Assembly (NCBI GenBank): GCA_022819945.1
Contig: JAJEGI010000005.1
Span: 62,001 to 126,000, forward strand
Origin: Candidatus Poribacteria bacterium
Lineage (GTDB): Bacteria; Poribacteria; WGA-4E; WGA-3G
Direction: 5' to 3'
DNA length: 64,000 bases
How positions within the stretch are numbered: position 1 is the stretch's first letter; each line of letters begins with the position of its first letter. The notes beneath the pieces are model-generated. The model did no database searches, was not told the DNA's origin, and worked only from the letters and a program-made list of their open reading frames with translations. A program made the translations under genes and the position numbers. Of this stretch, positions 36,020-45,082 are shown one piece after another.

Positions 36020-36691
36020 TTAATCTGACTTATCAACACCGAGCAACGGGTTAATTGTCTCTATCAATTGTGTATCAATACGGGCGCGTTCTGCAGCGAT
36101 GATGGTCTGGATTTGGGCAACCGCATGTTGGACTGCGTCTTCTGGATTGCTGACCCAGAAATCGTAATGTGCAATCTCAAGAACTTCGGATTTCGCGATC
36201 GCAAGCCGTCTTTTCAATTCCGTTTCCGATTCTGTTTTTCTGCGGCGGAGTCGTTCCTCTAAAATAGTGAACGATGCGGGTATGATGAAGATAAGGAGAC
36301 TTCTTGCTGGCGATAGGTCTTGGGCTTGGATTTGCAGGGCACCTTTTACCTCAATTTCTAAAATAGCATCTTTTCCTGCTTCGCGTGCAGTCGTTATTTC
36401 AGATTTGAGTGTCCCGTAAAAGTTGCCTCCATATTCTGCCCATTCTAAGAAGTTCCCTTGCTGAATATGGTTTTCAAATTCTGCTTTTGATAGAAAATGG
36501 TAATCGATCCCATCTACTTCACTCGGACGCGGTTTACGCGTCGTTGCAGAGATAGAGAACCGCAACGTTTCATCTGATTTGCAAAGGGCATCAATAACGG
36601 TGCTTTTTCCTGAGCCAGAGGGTCCAGAAATCACAATGACAAGGTTCGGTTTATAAAGATGTGTATTCGCCATTGGAAGCATCGCTCCCAT
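36020..36691 (-). CDS. gmk: Guanylate kinase
   Basis: A 223-residue guanylate kinase, which phosphorylates GMP to GDP. The P-loop GPSGSGKST (residues 19-27), the GMP-binding ATTRKPRPSEVDGIDYHFLS block and EWAEYGGNFYGT are present. An internal Met seven residues from the first (MANTHLYK) may be the true start. Four bases separate it from the upstream ferredoxin gene, so they are co-transcribed. Confidence 0.95.
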   Translation of the reverse strand: MGAMLPMANTHLYKPNLVIVISGPSGSGKSTVIDALCKSDETLRFSISATTRKPRPSEVDGIDYHFLSKAEFENHIQQGNFLEWAEYGGNFYGTLKSEITTAREAGKDAILEIEVKGALQIQAQDLSPARSLLIFIIPASFTILEERLRRRKTESETELKRRLAIAKSEVLEIAHYDFWVSNPEDAVQHAVAQIQTIIAAERARIDTQLIETINPLLGVDKSD

Positions 36692-36695
36692 AACG

Positions 36696-37169
36696 CTAAT
36701 CTGCCGCTTCTGCTTCTGCTGCCTCAGCGAGTTCTACCAGCACAGGCGATTCAATGCGAATCGCGTCTTTGATGCAGACCTCTTCACACAACTTGCAACC
36801 GACACATTCTTTGGGCTTAACAAGTTCGCAGATACCAAAGAAACTTTCGGCATGTTCGCCGGTGTCCGGATCCTTGAGTTCAAGGCAGTCCCAAGGACAA
36901 ATATGGACACAAAAATCGCATCCGGAGCAGAGTTCTTCGTAAATAACGGCAATCGGACGATGTGTTGGACGGCGGATAAACTTACACACCTCACCAAACT
37001 GGTCTCGAATTGCCTCAACCGGACAGACCATCCCGCATGCACTGCAGTCGATACAGATGTTTGGATCAATAATGTGCAGCATGTTCCTATCGCCCGTGAT
37101 CGCATCAACGGGACAGTTCGTTAAACACGCCATACATCCAATACATTCGTCAGTGATATAATATGCCAT
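36696..37169 (-). CDS. Polyferredoxin with four [4Fe-4S] motifs
   Basis: A 157-residue iron-sulfur protein with four CxxCxxCxxxC-type motifs: CIGCMACLTNCP, CIDCSACGMVCP, CSGCDFCVHICP and CVGCKLCEEVC, the last followed by IKDAIRI. Each should bind one [4Fe-4S] cluster. The opening MAYYITDECIGC is common in 2[4Fe-4S] ferredoxins, here followed by two extra domains. It transfers electrons; the partner enzyme is not in the window. It is the first gene of the unit with gmk, coaBC and rsmA. Confidence 0.88.
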   Translation of the reverse strand: MAYYITDECIGCMACLTNCPVDAITGDRNMLHIIDPNICIDCSACGMVCPVEAIRDQFGEVCKFIRRPTHRPIAVIYEELCSGCDFCVHICPWDCLELKDPDTGEHAESFFGICELVKPKECVGCKLCEEVCIKDAIRIESPVLVELAEAAEAEAAD

Positions 37170-37270
37170 GGGTTCTTTTCCTGTTTTTTAATCCGACGGA
37201 ATCTTTTTATTTGTTATCTTCAACACCTATATTTTACCATAGTCATCATATATTGTCAAATCAATTTTAT

Positions 37271-37361
37271 TAGGACTTACGCAGCCCCCTTGCTGGCGGG
37301 GTTTAAAACCCCGCCAGCAGTGCGTAATACATAGTTATCATGGAAAAATGCGTAAGTCCTA
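37271..37361. repeat. TACGCA-type palindromic repeat with perfect ends
   Basis: TAGGACTTACGCA and TGCGTAAGTCCTA form exact terminal inverted repeats at each end. Inside is a palindrome GCTGGCGGGG-TTTAAAA-CCCCGCCAGC (37292-37318). This is the most symmetric copy of the family in the window and lies in the gap between the ferredoxin and SDR genes. Confidence 0.75.
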
Positions 37362-37516
37362 TTCGTGTAATCCGCGATTTGCGGCGTACTTGAAGAAACA
37401 CTTTCTTCGCATTGGATTTTAGCGTTTGCAAAAACCCCAAATGCGATCTGCATTCAGACAACGCTTCCTCTGACAGCCGATTGCTGACTGCTGGCAGCCA
37501 CTAAAAAACTATCCCG

Positions 37517-37546
37517 TTGACTTTTTCAAAGGTTGTCGGCTATAAT
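37517..37546 (+). promoter_or_regulatory. Promoter for the SDR gene
   Basis: TTGACT (37517-37522), an 18-base spacer and TATAAT (37541-37546) lie about 67 bases before the start codon at 37613. The -10 box is a perfect match, so this is a strong candidate. Confidence 0.65.
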
Positions 37547-37612
37547 AGCAACAAAGAAATATTACGGTATTACCTTCAAACCCAAACTATTCATAAAAGG
37601 ACATAGAATCTA

Positions 37613-38383
37613 ATGGATTTAGGACTAAAGGATAAAGTCGTCGTTGTGACAGGTGCAAGCCGCGGTATCGGACGCGCCATCGCACACGGATTCGCTGAAG
37701 AAGGCGCACGGCTGAGTATCTGTGGCAGGACGCAAGATACACTCCAAAGCGTGACAGATGAACTCACCACCAAAGGCGCAGAAGTCTTCGCCAAACTTAC
37801 CGATGTTACAGATACAGAACAGGTCGAAGCGTTTATGGCGGAAACGGTGGAAACCTACGGCAGCGTCGATGTCGTTGTGAACAATGTCGGTGGCAGTCGA
37901 TGGACCCCGCTGGAGGAGATTTCGGATACCGAGTGGCACGAAATCCTCGATCTGAACTTAGTTTCTGCGGCGCGCGTTAATCGGCTCGCGATCCCTGAAA
38001 TGAAAAAGCAGGGCGGCGGTGTGATCCTGATGATAACCTCTATCTACGGCAGAGAAGGCGGTGGACACATTACTTATAACGCAGCCAAAGCCGCCGAGAT
38101 CAGCATGACAAAATCCTTGGCGAAGGAACTTGCCCCCGATAATATCCGTGTAAATAGCGTCGCACCCGGTTCAATCCTCTTTCCCGGTGGCGGTTGGGCG
38201 CGTCGTATCGCGGCGGATCCAGAAGCAATGGAAGCCTTTGTCCAGAGCGATATGCCGCTCGGCAGATTCGGAAAACCGGAAGAAATCGCGAACGTCGTCG
38301 TCTTCCTTGCATCGGAACGCGCAAGCCTTGTAACAGGTGCCTGTGTGAATGTTGATGGGTGCCAGTCCCACTCAAATATTTGA
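37613..38383 (+). CDS. Short-chain dehydrogenase/reductase
   Basis: A 256-residue NAD(P)-dependent SDR. The nucleotide-binding GASRGIG (residues 14-20), NNVGGS and the catalytic Tyr-x3-Lys in YNAAKAA are intact, with MITSIYGREGG carrying the active-site Ser. The C terminus ends in a TGACVNVDGCQ segment like FabG-type enzymes. It acts as a ketoreductase or dehydrogenase on an unknown substrate. It has its own promoter and a palindromic repeat upstream. Confidence 0.9.
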   Translation: MDLGLKDKVVVVTGASRGIGRAIAHGFAEEGARLSICGRTQDTLQSVTDELTTKGAEVFAKLTDVTDTEQVEAFMAETVETYGSVDVVVNNVGGSRWTPLEEISDTEWHEILDLNLVSAARVNRLAIPEMKKQGGGVILMITSIYGREGGGHITYNAAKAAEISMTKSLAKELAPDNIRVNSVAPGSILFPGGGWARRIAADPEAMEAFVQSDMPLGRFGKPEEIANVVVFLASERASLVTGACVNVDGCQSHSNI

Positions 38384-38485
38384 GACGTTCACAGGGCTAT
38401 TGAGTCAAAGCATATCAACAGTGGATAGCGGAGGTTAGTTCTCTATCCACAAATCCACAAATTGTACTATACAAAAATTTTTCTC

Positions 38486-38515
38486 TTGTTTATAAGGGAC
38501 TAAACATGGTAAAAT
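38486..38515 (+). promoter_or_regulatory. Promoter for the DUF1501 protein gene
   Basis: TTGTTT (38486-38491), an 18-base spacer and TAAAAT (38510-38515) lie 31 bases upstream of the start codon. The -35 box is only a moderate match. Confidence 0.4.
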
Positions 38516-38545
38516 AATAAAAAGAAATAATTGAGGAGCGTAGAG

Positions 38546-39853
38546 ATGAAGACAAAATTGTGGGTTCCTGAATACGATACACCAGAATTGTGGCACAAAG
38601 AAATCTCGCGACGCTGTTTCGTTAAGACGGGTGTCAGCAGCTTTCTCGGGCTTATCGCGATGCAGCACTTCGGTTCCAGTAGTTTCGCGCAACTTGAGGA
38701 TGTTGTGCCGCGCGCGAAACACTGTATTGTCCTTTTTATGAGTGGCGGCGCCAGTCAATTAGATACGTTTGATCCGAAACCCGGCACCCAAAATGGCGGT
38801 CCCTTCGCAGCGATCCCAACGAGTGCTAAGGGAATACAGGTATCCGAGCATCTCCCGAATGTGGCAGAGCAGGCACACCATCTCTCTATTATCCGTTCGA
38901 TGGTTTCGCGGGAAGGGAATCATGAACGCGCCCGCTACCTACTCCATACTGGATACGCCCCCGGCGGCGCAGTCAGGCATCCGACACTCGGTTCAATCAC
39001 ATCTTACTATCTTGAAGATGAACTTTTAGACTTACCGAGTTGCGTCAACATCAATTCGCCGACGTACTCCGGCGGTTTTCTCGGAGCAACACACGATCCG
39101 TTTGTGGTCAAAAATCCGATGAAACCTGTGGAAGACATCTCTTATCCTGCCCAGATGGATACGCACCGTTTCCGCGAACGGCTCAAGATGCTCAGAGCGA
39201 TTGAAAAAGATTTTATCGCGAAACGAACTGGGCGCAGCACGGAAGCACACGAAGCGATTTACAAGAAAGCGGATGAACTCATCAACTCCCCCAAAATAGA
39301 TGCTTTTCAACTCGACGAAGAACCACTCGCCGTCCGAGAGGCTTATGGTATGAATAAATTCGGTCAGGGGTGTCTTATGGCGCGTCGGCTCGTGGAAGCC
39401 GGGGTCAAATTTGTGGAAGTTTCATTGGACGGATGGGATACACACCAAAATAACTTTGACCGAACAAAAGAACTTCTTGATATGGTAGATCCAGCATACG
39501 CGATGCTGCTGAAAGACTTGTCCGAGCGCGATCTCCTTGACGAGACGATTGTGCTATGGCTCGGTGAATTTGGGCGTACGCCGAAAATCAACGAAAATGA
39601 TGGACGCGATCATCATACCAACGGTTGGTCGGCTGTCGTCGCAGGAGGCGGTGTCCGCGGCGGACAGGCAGTCGGTAGCACCAATGAAGATGGGAGTCAG
39701 GTCGTCAGTGGGGCTGTCGGGGTGCCAGACCTTTTCGCATCGCTCTGCTTCGCACTCGGAATTAACAAGGATGAAGAGAACTACTCCCGCTCCGGTCGAC
39801 CCATTCAAGTCGTCAATGATGGATCGGTGGTAGAGGAATTGTTCAAGGCTTAA
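38546..39853 (+). CDS. DUF1501 family protein with Tat-like signal
   Basis: A 435-residue DUF1501 protein, an alkaline-phosphatase-fold family frequent in Planctomycetes and relatives. The start is the ATG with GAGGAG upstream. Near residue 22, ISRRCFVKTGVSSFLGL is a twin-arginine-type signal, so export through Tat is likely. Family marks are LFMSGGASQLDTFDPKPG, GNHERARYLLHTGYAPGG, SLDGWDTHQNNF and WLGEFGRTPKIN with DGRDHH. Such proteins often pair with DUF1549/DUF1553 genes, but none is seen here. Exact function is unknown. Confidence 0.87.
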   Translation: MKTKLWVPEYDTPELWHKEISRRCFVKTGVSSFLGLIAMQHFGSSSFAQLEDVVPRAKHCIVLFMSGGASQLDTFDPKPGTQNGGPFAAIPTSAKGIQVSEHLPNVAEQAHHLSIIRSMVSREGNHERARYLLHTGYAPGGAVRHPTLGSITSYYLEDELLDLPSCVNINSPTYSGGFLGATHDPFVVKNPMKPVEDISYPAQMDTHRFRERLKMLRAIEKDFIAKRTGRSTEAHEAIYKKADELINSPKIDAFQLDEEPLAVREAYGMNKFGQGCLMARRLVEAGVKFVEVSLDGWDTHQNNFDRTKELLDMVDPAYAMLLKDLSERDLLDETIVLWLGEFGRTPKINENDGRDHHTNGWSAVVAGGGVRGGQAVGSTNEDGSQVVSGAVGVPDLFASLCFALGINKDEENYSRSGRPIQVVNDGSVVEELFKA

Positions 39854-39869
39854 TAGTTGTCAGGGGAAT

Positions 39870-39968
39870 AGTTGTCAGTTATCAGAGGAATAGTAACCAG
39901 TTAAGAGGGAACTGGAATAGAACAGTAACACTCTTTAACTGGTTACTCGTAACTGATAACTGGTTACT
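39870..39968. repeat. AGTTATCAGT / TAACTGGTTA inverted repeat
   Basis: Left arm TAGTAACCAGTTAAGAG pairs with the right arm CTCTTTAACTGGTTACT (one extra base), and an outer CAGTTATCAG / CTGATAACTG pair encloses them. It sits immediately before rsmD. A related element lies at 58949-59071. Confidence 0.6.
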
Positions 39969-39976
39969 ATAAAAAA

Positions 39977-40564
39977 ATGAGAGTGATCGCAGGCGCATTC
40001 AAAGGCAGACGATTGATCGCACCGAAAGGCAATCGCGACGTACGCCCTACCGCGGATCGGGTTAAAGAATCAGTTTTTAGTATCGTCCGGGAACAGATAG
40101 TTAACGCAAATTTTCTCGATCTTTGTGCCGGGACGGGAAATATCGGCATTGAGGCATTGAGTCGTGGGGCAAAGCATGTTACCTTTTTGGAACGAGACCC
40201 GCGGTGCATCCAAATTATAAAACAAAACCTTCGGACGTGTGGACTTGTCGCTGGACCGCAAGCGAGGCACTCTCTGCTCCGTCGTGATGCTGTAAAAGGC
40301 ATCTCATATCTCCAGAAACAGGATGCCGACTTTGAGATTATCTATTTCGATCCGCCTTATGGCACAAATTCAGAGAGTATCCCTGAACTGTACACTATCT
40401 GTTTAGCACTGCTTGCTGAGAACTCGCTACTTCGCACTCACAGCACACTGCTCGTTGAGCATGCAAAACGGTTTATTGTGCCTGATAAAGTTGGAAATTT
40501 AACACGGAGCCGACAGGTGGACTACGGGGATACGGTCGTATCGTTTTATCAAAAGAATTTGTAG
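39977..40564 (+). CDS. rsmD: 16S rRNA (guanine966-N2)-methyltransferase RsmD
   Basis: A 195-residue methyltransferase. It has RVIAGAFKGRRL and RPTADRVKESVF at the N terminus, FLDLCAGTGNIGIEALSRGA as SAM motif I, and FDPPYGT as the catalytic D/NPPY motif, which together identify RsmD. Length is normal. It methylates G966 of 16S rRNA. It starts nine bases after an inverted repeat and stands alone, transcribed rightward. Confidence 0.93.
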   Translation: MRVIAGAFKGRRLIAPKGNRDVRPTADRVKESVFSIVREQIVNANFLDLCAGTGNIGIEALSRGAKHVTFLERDPRCIQIIKQNLRTCGLVAGPQARHSLLRRDAVKGISYLQKQDADFEIIYFDPPYGTNSESIPELYTICLALLAENSLLRTHSTLLVEHAKRFIVPDKVGNLTRSRQVDYGDTVVSFYQKNL

Positions 40565-40580
40565 ATATTTAAGTAGTATC

Positions 40581-40786
40581 AGGACTTACGCATTTTTCTA
40601 TGATAATCTACATATTATGCCCTGCAGGCGGGGTTTGATGAAGATTAATTTATTAATTCGGTAATTCCGTATTCTGCACAAAGCAGGTGTCCTCCCCCGC
40701 AGGCGGGGATTGCATCCCCGCCACATTACCGATTTATTTTTTTAAACTTCATAAACCCCGCCTGCAAGGGAGACTGCGTAAGTCCT
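40581..40786. repeat. Composite TACGCA-type palindromic repeat
   Basis: AGGACTTACGCA (40581-40592) and TGCGTAAGTCCT (40775-40786) are exact inverted ends. Inside, CCCCGCAGGCGGGGATTGCATCCCCGCC and a central AATTTATTAATTCGGTAATTCCG block suggest a second repeat nested in the first. This is the longest copy in the window. Confidence 0.65.
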
Positions 40787-40841
40787 AAGTATATTATGTG
40801 AGTATTTCTGTCCTTTAAGTAACTGGGGTATAGGGATAAAA

Positions 40842-41576
40842 ATGAAGATTTTGAATCTCCAATCTGGAACGCCTTTTCAAATGGGCAAAGGCAAAAATTG
40901 GCGGGTTGTACATCCCGATATGGGTTCGACACAATTGACACTGAACCATGGAATCCACGCGCCTGACCAAGAATTTACGCAGCACTATCACGACGCATCG
41001 GAAGATGCCATTGTCGTTTTAGAAGGGGGCGGTGCGATCCGGCAGGGAAGTGTCTATACACCGATCGCTGCGGGTGATGTCATTTTTGTACCCGCAGGCG
41101 AAGTCCATGGAACCGTCAATACCACACCCAACATGGCGCGTTTGATTAGTTTTCAGGCACCACCAGATATGGCACTCTATCGGGGTGAAAGGGATACCCC
41201 TAATGAAGCCCCAACGCCACAACACGGGCATCGGAGCAACGTTCAGGTCCTTAATATGGCACGATGTGGACCTGTGTTCGGAAAAGATGCCGATTGGCGA
41301 AGCGTCGTCTCACCCCAAAAGGGCTCCGTACATCTCTCCTTAGATTACATCTGTCTTAGCGAGGGACAGCAATTTACGCACAAACCGATAGACAGCGAAT
41401 CGATTTACGTCCTAAAGGATGGATGCGCTGAAGTGACTGATGACAGTGGAAAGACGCACACACTCGCACAACATGATGTCCTGTACCTCTCCCCAAGAGA
41501 TACCTTTTCACTTTCTCATGCAGGGAATGAACCGACAGCAATTATATCTTGTTGGGCAGTTGCCGCTTCGATATAA
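40842..41576 (+). CDS. Two-cupin protein
   Basis: A 244-residue protein with two beta-barrel cupin domains (about residues 25-105 and 140-235). The first keeps a metal-type site (QHYHDASEDAIVVLEG) and the second is similar (HKPIDSESIYVLKDGCAEVTD). Such bicupins bind a metal and act as isomerases, dioxygenases or binding proteins, and no substrate is implied. It is followed about 160 bases on by a GH36-like glycosidase, so a sugar-related role is possible. A composite repeat lies directly upstream. Confidence 0.7.
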   Translation: MKILNLQSGTPFQMGKGKNWRVVHPDMGSTQLTLNHGIHAPDQEFTQHYHDASEDAIVVLEGGGAIRQGSVYTPIAAGDVIFVPAGEVHGTVNTTPNMARLISFQAPPDMALYRGERDTPNEAPTPQHGHRSNVQVLNMARCGPVFGKDADWRSVVSPQKGSVHLSLDYICLSEGQQFTHKPIDSESIYVLKDGCAEVTDDSGKTHTLAQHDVLYLSPRDTFSLSHAGNEPTAIISCWAVAASI

Positions 41577-41739
41577 TCACGGTGTAGGACAGCGTTTAAG
41601 GACTCCTGGATCATAGGTGTGACCGCCCCTTAAATAGAGTTTGGTGCGCTCGAGCTATTAAGACATGCAACGGTGAGCATCTATATTTTACAAAGAACTT
41701 GCCTTACACATTGGTGCCAAGATTAAAAGGAATTGATGG

Positions 41740-44244
41740 ATGAGATCAGATGATGTAGCAGTCTCACGGCAGGGAAACCTCGCCGTAATAAACCATAGTA
41801 AATTTGAGATTAAATTCAACCTTTCAAAAGGAACGTGGGATTACATTGATGAGAGCGGCGACACAATTATCCGGAACGGATGCACACAGATCACCCTTGG
41901 TAATGGAAATGTCATCAAAACTGAAGACGCTGGTGCCCGCGAATTTATCACCGATCTTCCTAAAACAGACGTTTTCGGGGATTACCACCAAGTTCGTTTC
42001 TCACATGAGGCGAAAGATAAAGGTGTCCGGATAAATACCTACCTCAATTGTTACAGTGCACAGCCCGCTGTACATCTTAAAGTTGGTGTTGAAAACCTAA
42101 AATCTGAACCCTTACAACTCGACAGTGTAACAGTACTCGGCGTTTCAACAAACCGAGGTGCCGTGCTGCTTGGCGGGACCTCATCAGATTGTCATCTCTT
42201 TATTAATACACCGCCTATTTCCCCGGGGGTCAGTAAAAGACTCTATGATGGATTCCTTCTCAGTGAAACCGATACCATGCATCCCAGCCACGACGGTGTG
42301 CTTCATGACACACAAAGTGGCAAAGCACTTGTCTTTGGTTTCCTAACGACTGAGAGGTGGTGGCCCCGAATTCAAGTCGGTTGTCAAGCGAACGGACATC
42401 GCGGTTCGCGATCCAATACTAAGAAAACATCAGTATCAGGTGCTAACCCGTGGGCACTTTATCATCAGTGCGTACAGCCTTGCAACCTCGGCGAAGAAGT
42501 CCTCTCCGAAACCGTCTATATAAACTTTACAGGGGGAGCTAAGGCTGCTTATGAACACTATACCGAACGCTTGGCAGCACAACGTCCCTCCGAGCAAAAT
42601 AATATAGAAACCGAAGTCCACTCTACCCACACGCCACCACTTACTGCATGGACCTTTTCCAACACATCAGCAGCACTTGATGCGGACACGGTCTTAACCC
42701 AAGCAGATGCAATCGCAGAGAACCCCTTATTTCAACCCAACTACCCGGGCGGTATCAAGTATATTCAATTGGACACAGAGATCGGAGTACAAAACCAGGA
42801 CGAGATGCAGGCTGCTGTCAACCAGATTCAAGCAAAAGGTTTCAAAGCGGGCATTCGAGTCAACCCGTTTTCTGCAGCACTTGATTCAGAACTTGTACAG
42901 AACCATCCGGACTATTGCATACAGAAGCCAACTACAGCCCGAGGCAGAAAAAAACAGCCACGTAAAAACGCAGTACGTAACGGATACGAACCCGCCACAA
43001 TCCACCTGCCGGATACCGGCAAGGAAGTCGCATTGTTGGACGTTTCGCATCCCGAAGTGCAATCACGTATCCGTGAACAAATTAAACACATCGTAAACGG
43101 TTGCGGATATTCGCTCGTTAATGTGGATTTCACCGCGTATACAACCGGACTTACCAACCCCTCACACAACCTACAATGGCATAATGACGGTCTAACCGCT
43201 GTGCAGCTCTATCGCCTCGCTGCACAATTGTTACGAGATACCGTCGATGCATCTCTTTTGGAACGTGTGCCGCCGAAAGAAAACATTTTGCTTGCAGGGT
43301 ACAATGCAATCTCAGGCTTGTGTCTCGGTAGCATCGCTATGAATGCACCCCTTCTCAATTCCGTATTTTCCACTACGGATGGTGCTTCCAACCGCGCAAG
43401 CGATCAGTGGCATCATCAACGCGGGACAAAACATCGCTTGAGCAGATATGCAGCGCATCTACGAGAACATAAGGTCCTCTGGCGGCATCTTTTTGGTGAA
43501 CTGACTGTTGATGAACCACGTCCTATTAACGAGGTGATTGTGGAGATGACAGCCGCTGCACTCAGTGGTGGCGCGGTTTTCTGTGCGGATCAAATCGAAA
43601 CACTTGCAGCATTGCGAGCGGCATACTTAGCAAAAATTTTTCCGCTTGTCGGTGAAGCAGCTACGCCTGTAGACCTCTACGATGAACCTTTTCCCCGAAT
43701 CTGGAGCCTACCGCTTTCAACATCCTACGAAACATGGCATCTCGCCGCGATCTTCAATTGGAACGATCACGAAGATGACGCTTATTTTGAACTTGAGGCA
43801 CTTGGGTTACCCGAATCTAAAGAATTTCTTGTCCACGATTTCTGGATGCGTCAATACCTCGGGAAGGTCTCACAAAAGGTAAACTTATTGAATATCCCGC
43901 CTCGCTCCGTTAAACTCCTCTGTTTTCGCGAAGAACAAGACGTACCCCAACTGCTCGCAACCGATATGCACTATACGCAGGGCAGTGTTGAAATTCTATC
44001 TGCCGGTTGGGACAATCACAACCAAAGTTACCTACTCGTCTGCCAACCGCTTAGACAGACTGAGGGTACCTGCTTTATTCATGTACCAGAGGATTATCTA
44101 CCGATTAGCGTCGCAACTTACGGCAGCGATTATCAGTACAATTGGAACAAACCGATTTATCAACTAACGTTTACGCAGACGCAACCGGATCAATTAGTAC
44201 ACGCCAGCATTCATTTCGCGAAAACTTCGGGAGGCACCTCATAG
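41740..44244 (+). CDS. GH36-like alpha-galactosidase/glycoside hydrolase
   Basis: An 834-residue protein related to GH36/melibiase-type enzymes. The N-terminal beta-rich region (1-270) is followed by a (beta/alpha)8 barrel with YIQLDTEIGVQNQDEM, IQAKGFKAGIRVNPF and LVNVDFTAY, where the Asp fits the nucleophile. A C-terminal beta domain ends the protein. The sequence is divergent from characterised members, so galactosidase activity is inferred from fold only. No signal peptide is visible. The ATG follows AAAAGGA. It is probably part of sugar breakdown with the cupin gene before it. Confidence 0.72.
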   Translation: MRSDDVAVSRQGNLAVINHSKFEIKFNLSKGTWDYIDESGDTIIRNGCTQITLGNGNVIKTEDAGAREFITDLPKTDVFGDYHQVRFSHEAKDKGVRINTYLNCYSAQPAVHLKVGVENLKSEPLQLDSVTVLGVSTNRGAVLLGGTSSDCHLFINTPPISPGVSKRLYDGFLLSETDTMHPSHDGVLHDTQSGKALVFGFLTTERWWPRIQVGCQANGHRGSRSNTKKTSVSGANPWALYHQCVQPCNLGEEVLSETVYINFTGGAKAAYEHYTERLAAQRPSEQNNIETEVHSTHTPPLTAWTFSNTSAALDADTVLTQADAIAENPLFQPNYPGGIKYIQLDTEIGVQNQDEMQAAVNQIQAKGFKAGIRVNPFSAALDSELVQNHPDYCIQKPTTARGRKKQPRKNAVRNGYEPATIHLPDTGKEVALLDVSHPEVQSRIREQIKHIVNGCGYSLVNVDFTAYTTGLTNPSHNLQWHNDGLTAVQLYRLAAQLLRDTVDASLLERVPPKENILLAGYNAISGLCLGSIAMNAPLLNSVFSTTDGASNRASDQWHHQRGTKHRLSRYAAHLREHKVLWRHLFGELTVDEPRPINEVIVEMTAAALSGGAVFCADQIETLAALRAAYLAKIFPLVGEAATPVDLYDEPFPRIWSLPLSTSYETWHLAAIFNWNDHEDDAYFELEALGLPESKEFLVHDFWMRQYLGKVSQKVNLLNIPPRSVKLLCFREEQDVPQLLATDMHYTQGSVEILSAGWDNHNQSYLLVCQPLRQTEGTCFIHVPEDYLPISVATYGSDYQYNWNKPIYQLTFTQTQPDQLVHASIHFAKTSGGTS

Positions 44245-44273
44245 GTTCAATAGCAGCTTGTTGGGGATTGGAC

Positions 44274-44383
44274 AGGATTTACGCATTTTGCCATGATAGT
44301 GGACATCCTACGCACTGCAGGCGGGATTTGGAATCCCGCAGAAATACCAAGCAAAAACCCTGCAAGGGGACTGCGTAAGTCCT
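44274..44383. repeat. TACGCA-type palindromic repeat
   Basis: AGGATTTACGCA at the left and TGCGTAAGTCCT at the right enclose CTGCAGGCGGGATTTGGAATCCCGC and CCCTGCAAGG. It closely matches the copy at 26515-26649. It lies between the glycosidase stop and the uracil-DNA glycosylase start. Confidence 0.65.
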
Positions 44384-44397
44384 ATTGGAGTCGGAAA

Positions 44398-45033
44398 ATG
44401 AGTAGCAGCGTTCAGGCACAGATGCAAGCCCTTAAAACACAGGCAAGCGTTTGCACGGCGTGTGATTTGGCAGAGACCCGCGCAAACGTCGTTTTCGGTA
44501 GCGGGGATGCTACCGCAAAATTAGCGATTATTGCCGAGGGACCGTCCGCTGCGGATAATCACACAACGTTTCCGTTTTCAGGACCTGCCGGGAATTTACT
44601 TGACGAAGTTTTAGCTGCAAATATGTTGACGCGTGGTGATATCTGGCTCACGAACATCATTAAATGCCGAGCAGCAGGTCTCAAAGGCGGTGTCTTGAAA
44701 AACCGTCCGCCGAAGGTGTCAGAAATCAAGGCATGTTCTAAATGGCTTGATGGGGAACTCACCTTAACACAGCCTTCGGTAATACTCTGTATGGGCGCGC
44801 CTGCAGCGAAGACACTGATTCACCGAAGTTTCCGCATCACGGAACAGCGCGGCATCTGGTTTACAGATACGCAGTACGCGCCCTTTGCTATGGCAACGTT
44901 TAACCCTGCGTACATCCTACGCCAAGAGAGTGAGAATTTCACCACAATGCGACAGATCCTCATTAACGATGTCGCCGAAGCGGTACGGAAACTGCAGGAA
45001 GCCCCCGAAATTCCCAGACTCACTCTTTTTTGA
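44398..45033 (+). CDS. Uracil-DNA glycosylase, family 4-like
   Basis: A 211-residue glycosylase from the ATG at 44398; an in-frame upstream extension reads only the palindromic repeat. It has the iron-sulfur cysteines CTAC (near 19-22), NIIKC and KAC, plus AEGPSAADNHTTFPFSGPAGNLLDE and KNRPP. The usual HPS-type C-terminal motif reads FNPAYILR, so the normal histidine is Asn. In family 4 enzymes that histidine is catalytic, so function may be altered. It removes uracil from DNA in the family. It lies next to a type IIG-like restriction-modification gene by 49 bases. Confidence 0.78.
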   Translation: MSSSVQAQMQALKTQASVCTACDLAETRANVVFGSGDATAKLAIIAEGPSAADNHTTFPFSGPAGNLLDEVLAANMLTRGDIWLTNIIKCRAAGLKGGVLKNRPPKVSEIKACSKWLDGELTLTQPSVILCMGAPAAKTLIHRSFRITEQRGIWFTDTQYAPFAMATFNPAYILRQESENFTTMRQILINDVAEAVRKLQEAPEIPRLTLF

Positions 45034-45082
45034 GAACTCCTTATACTTGATTCTAAGACGATCTGGCTCGTAAGGGAATTCA

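Noticed and set aside
37170..37612. Possible tRNA or small RNA in the 440-base gap
   Set aside because: Only a palindromic repeat and a promoter are seen. No cloverleaf was found by eye.
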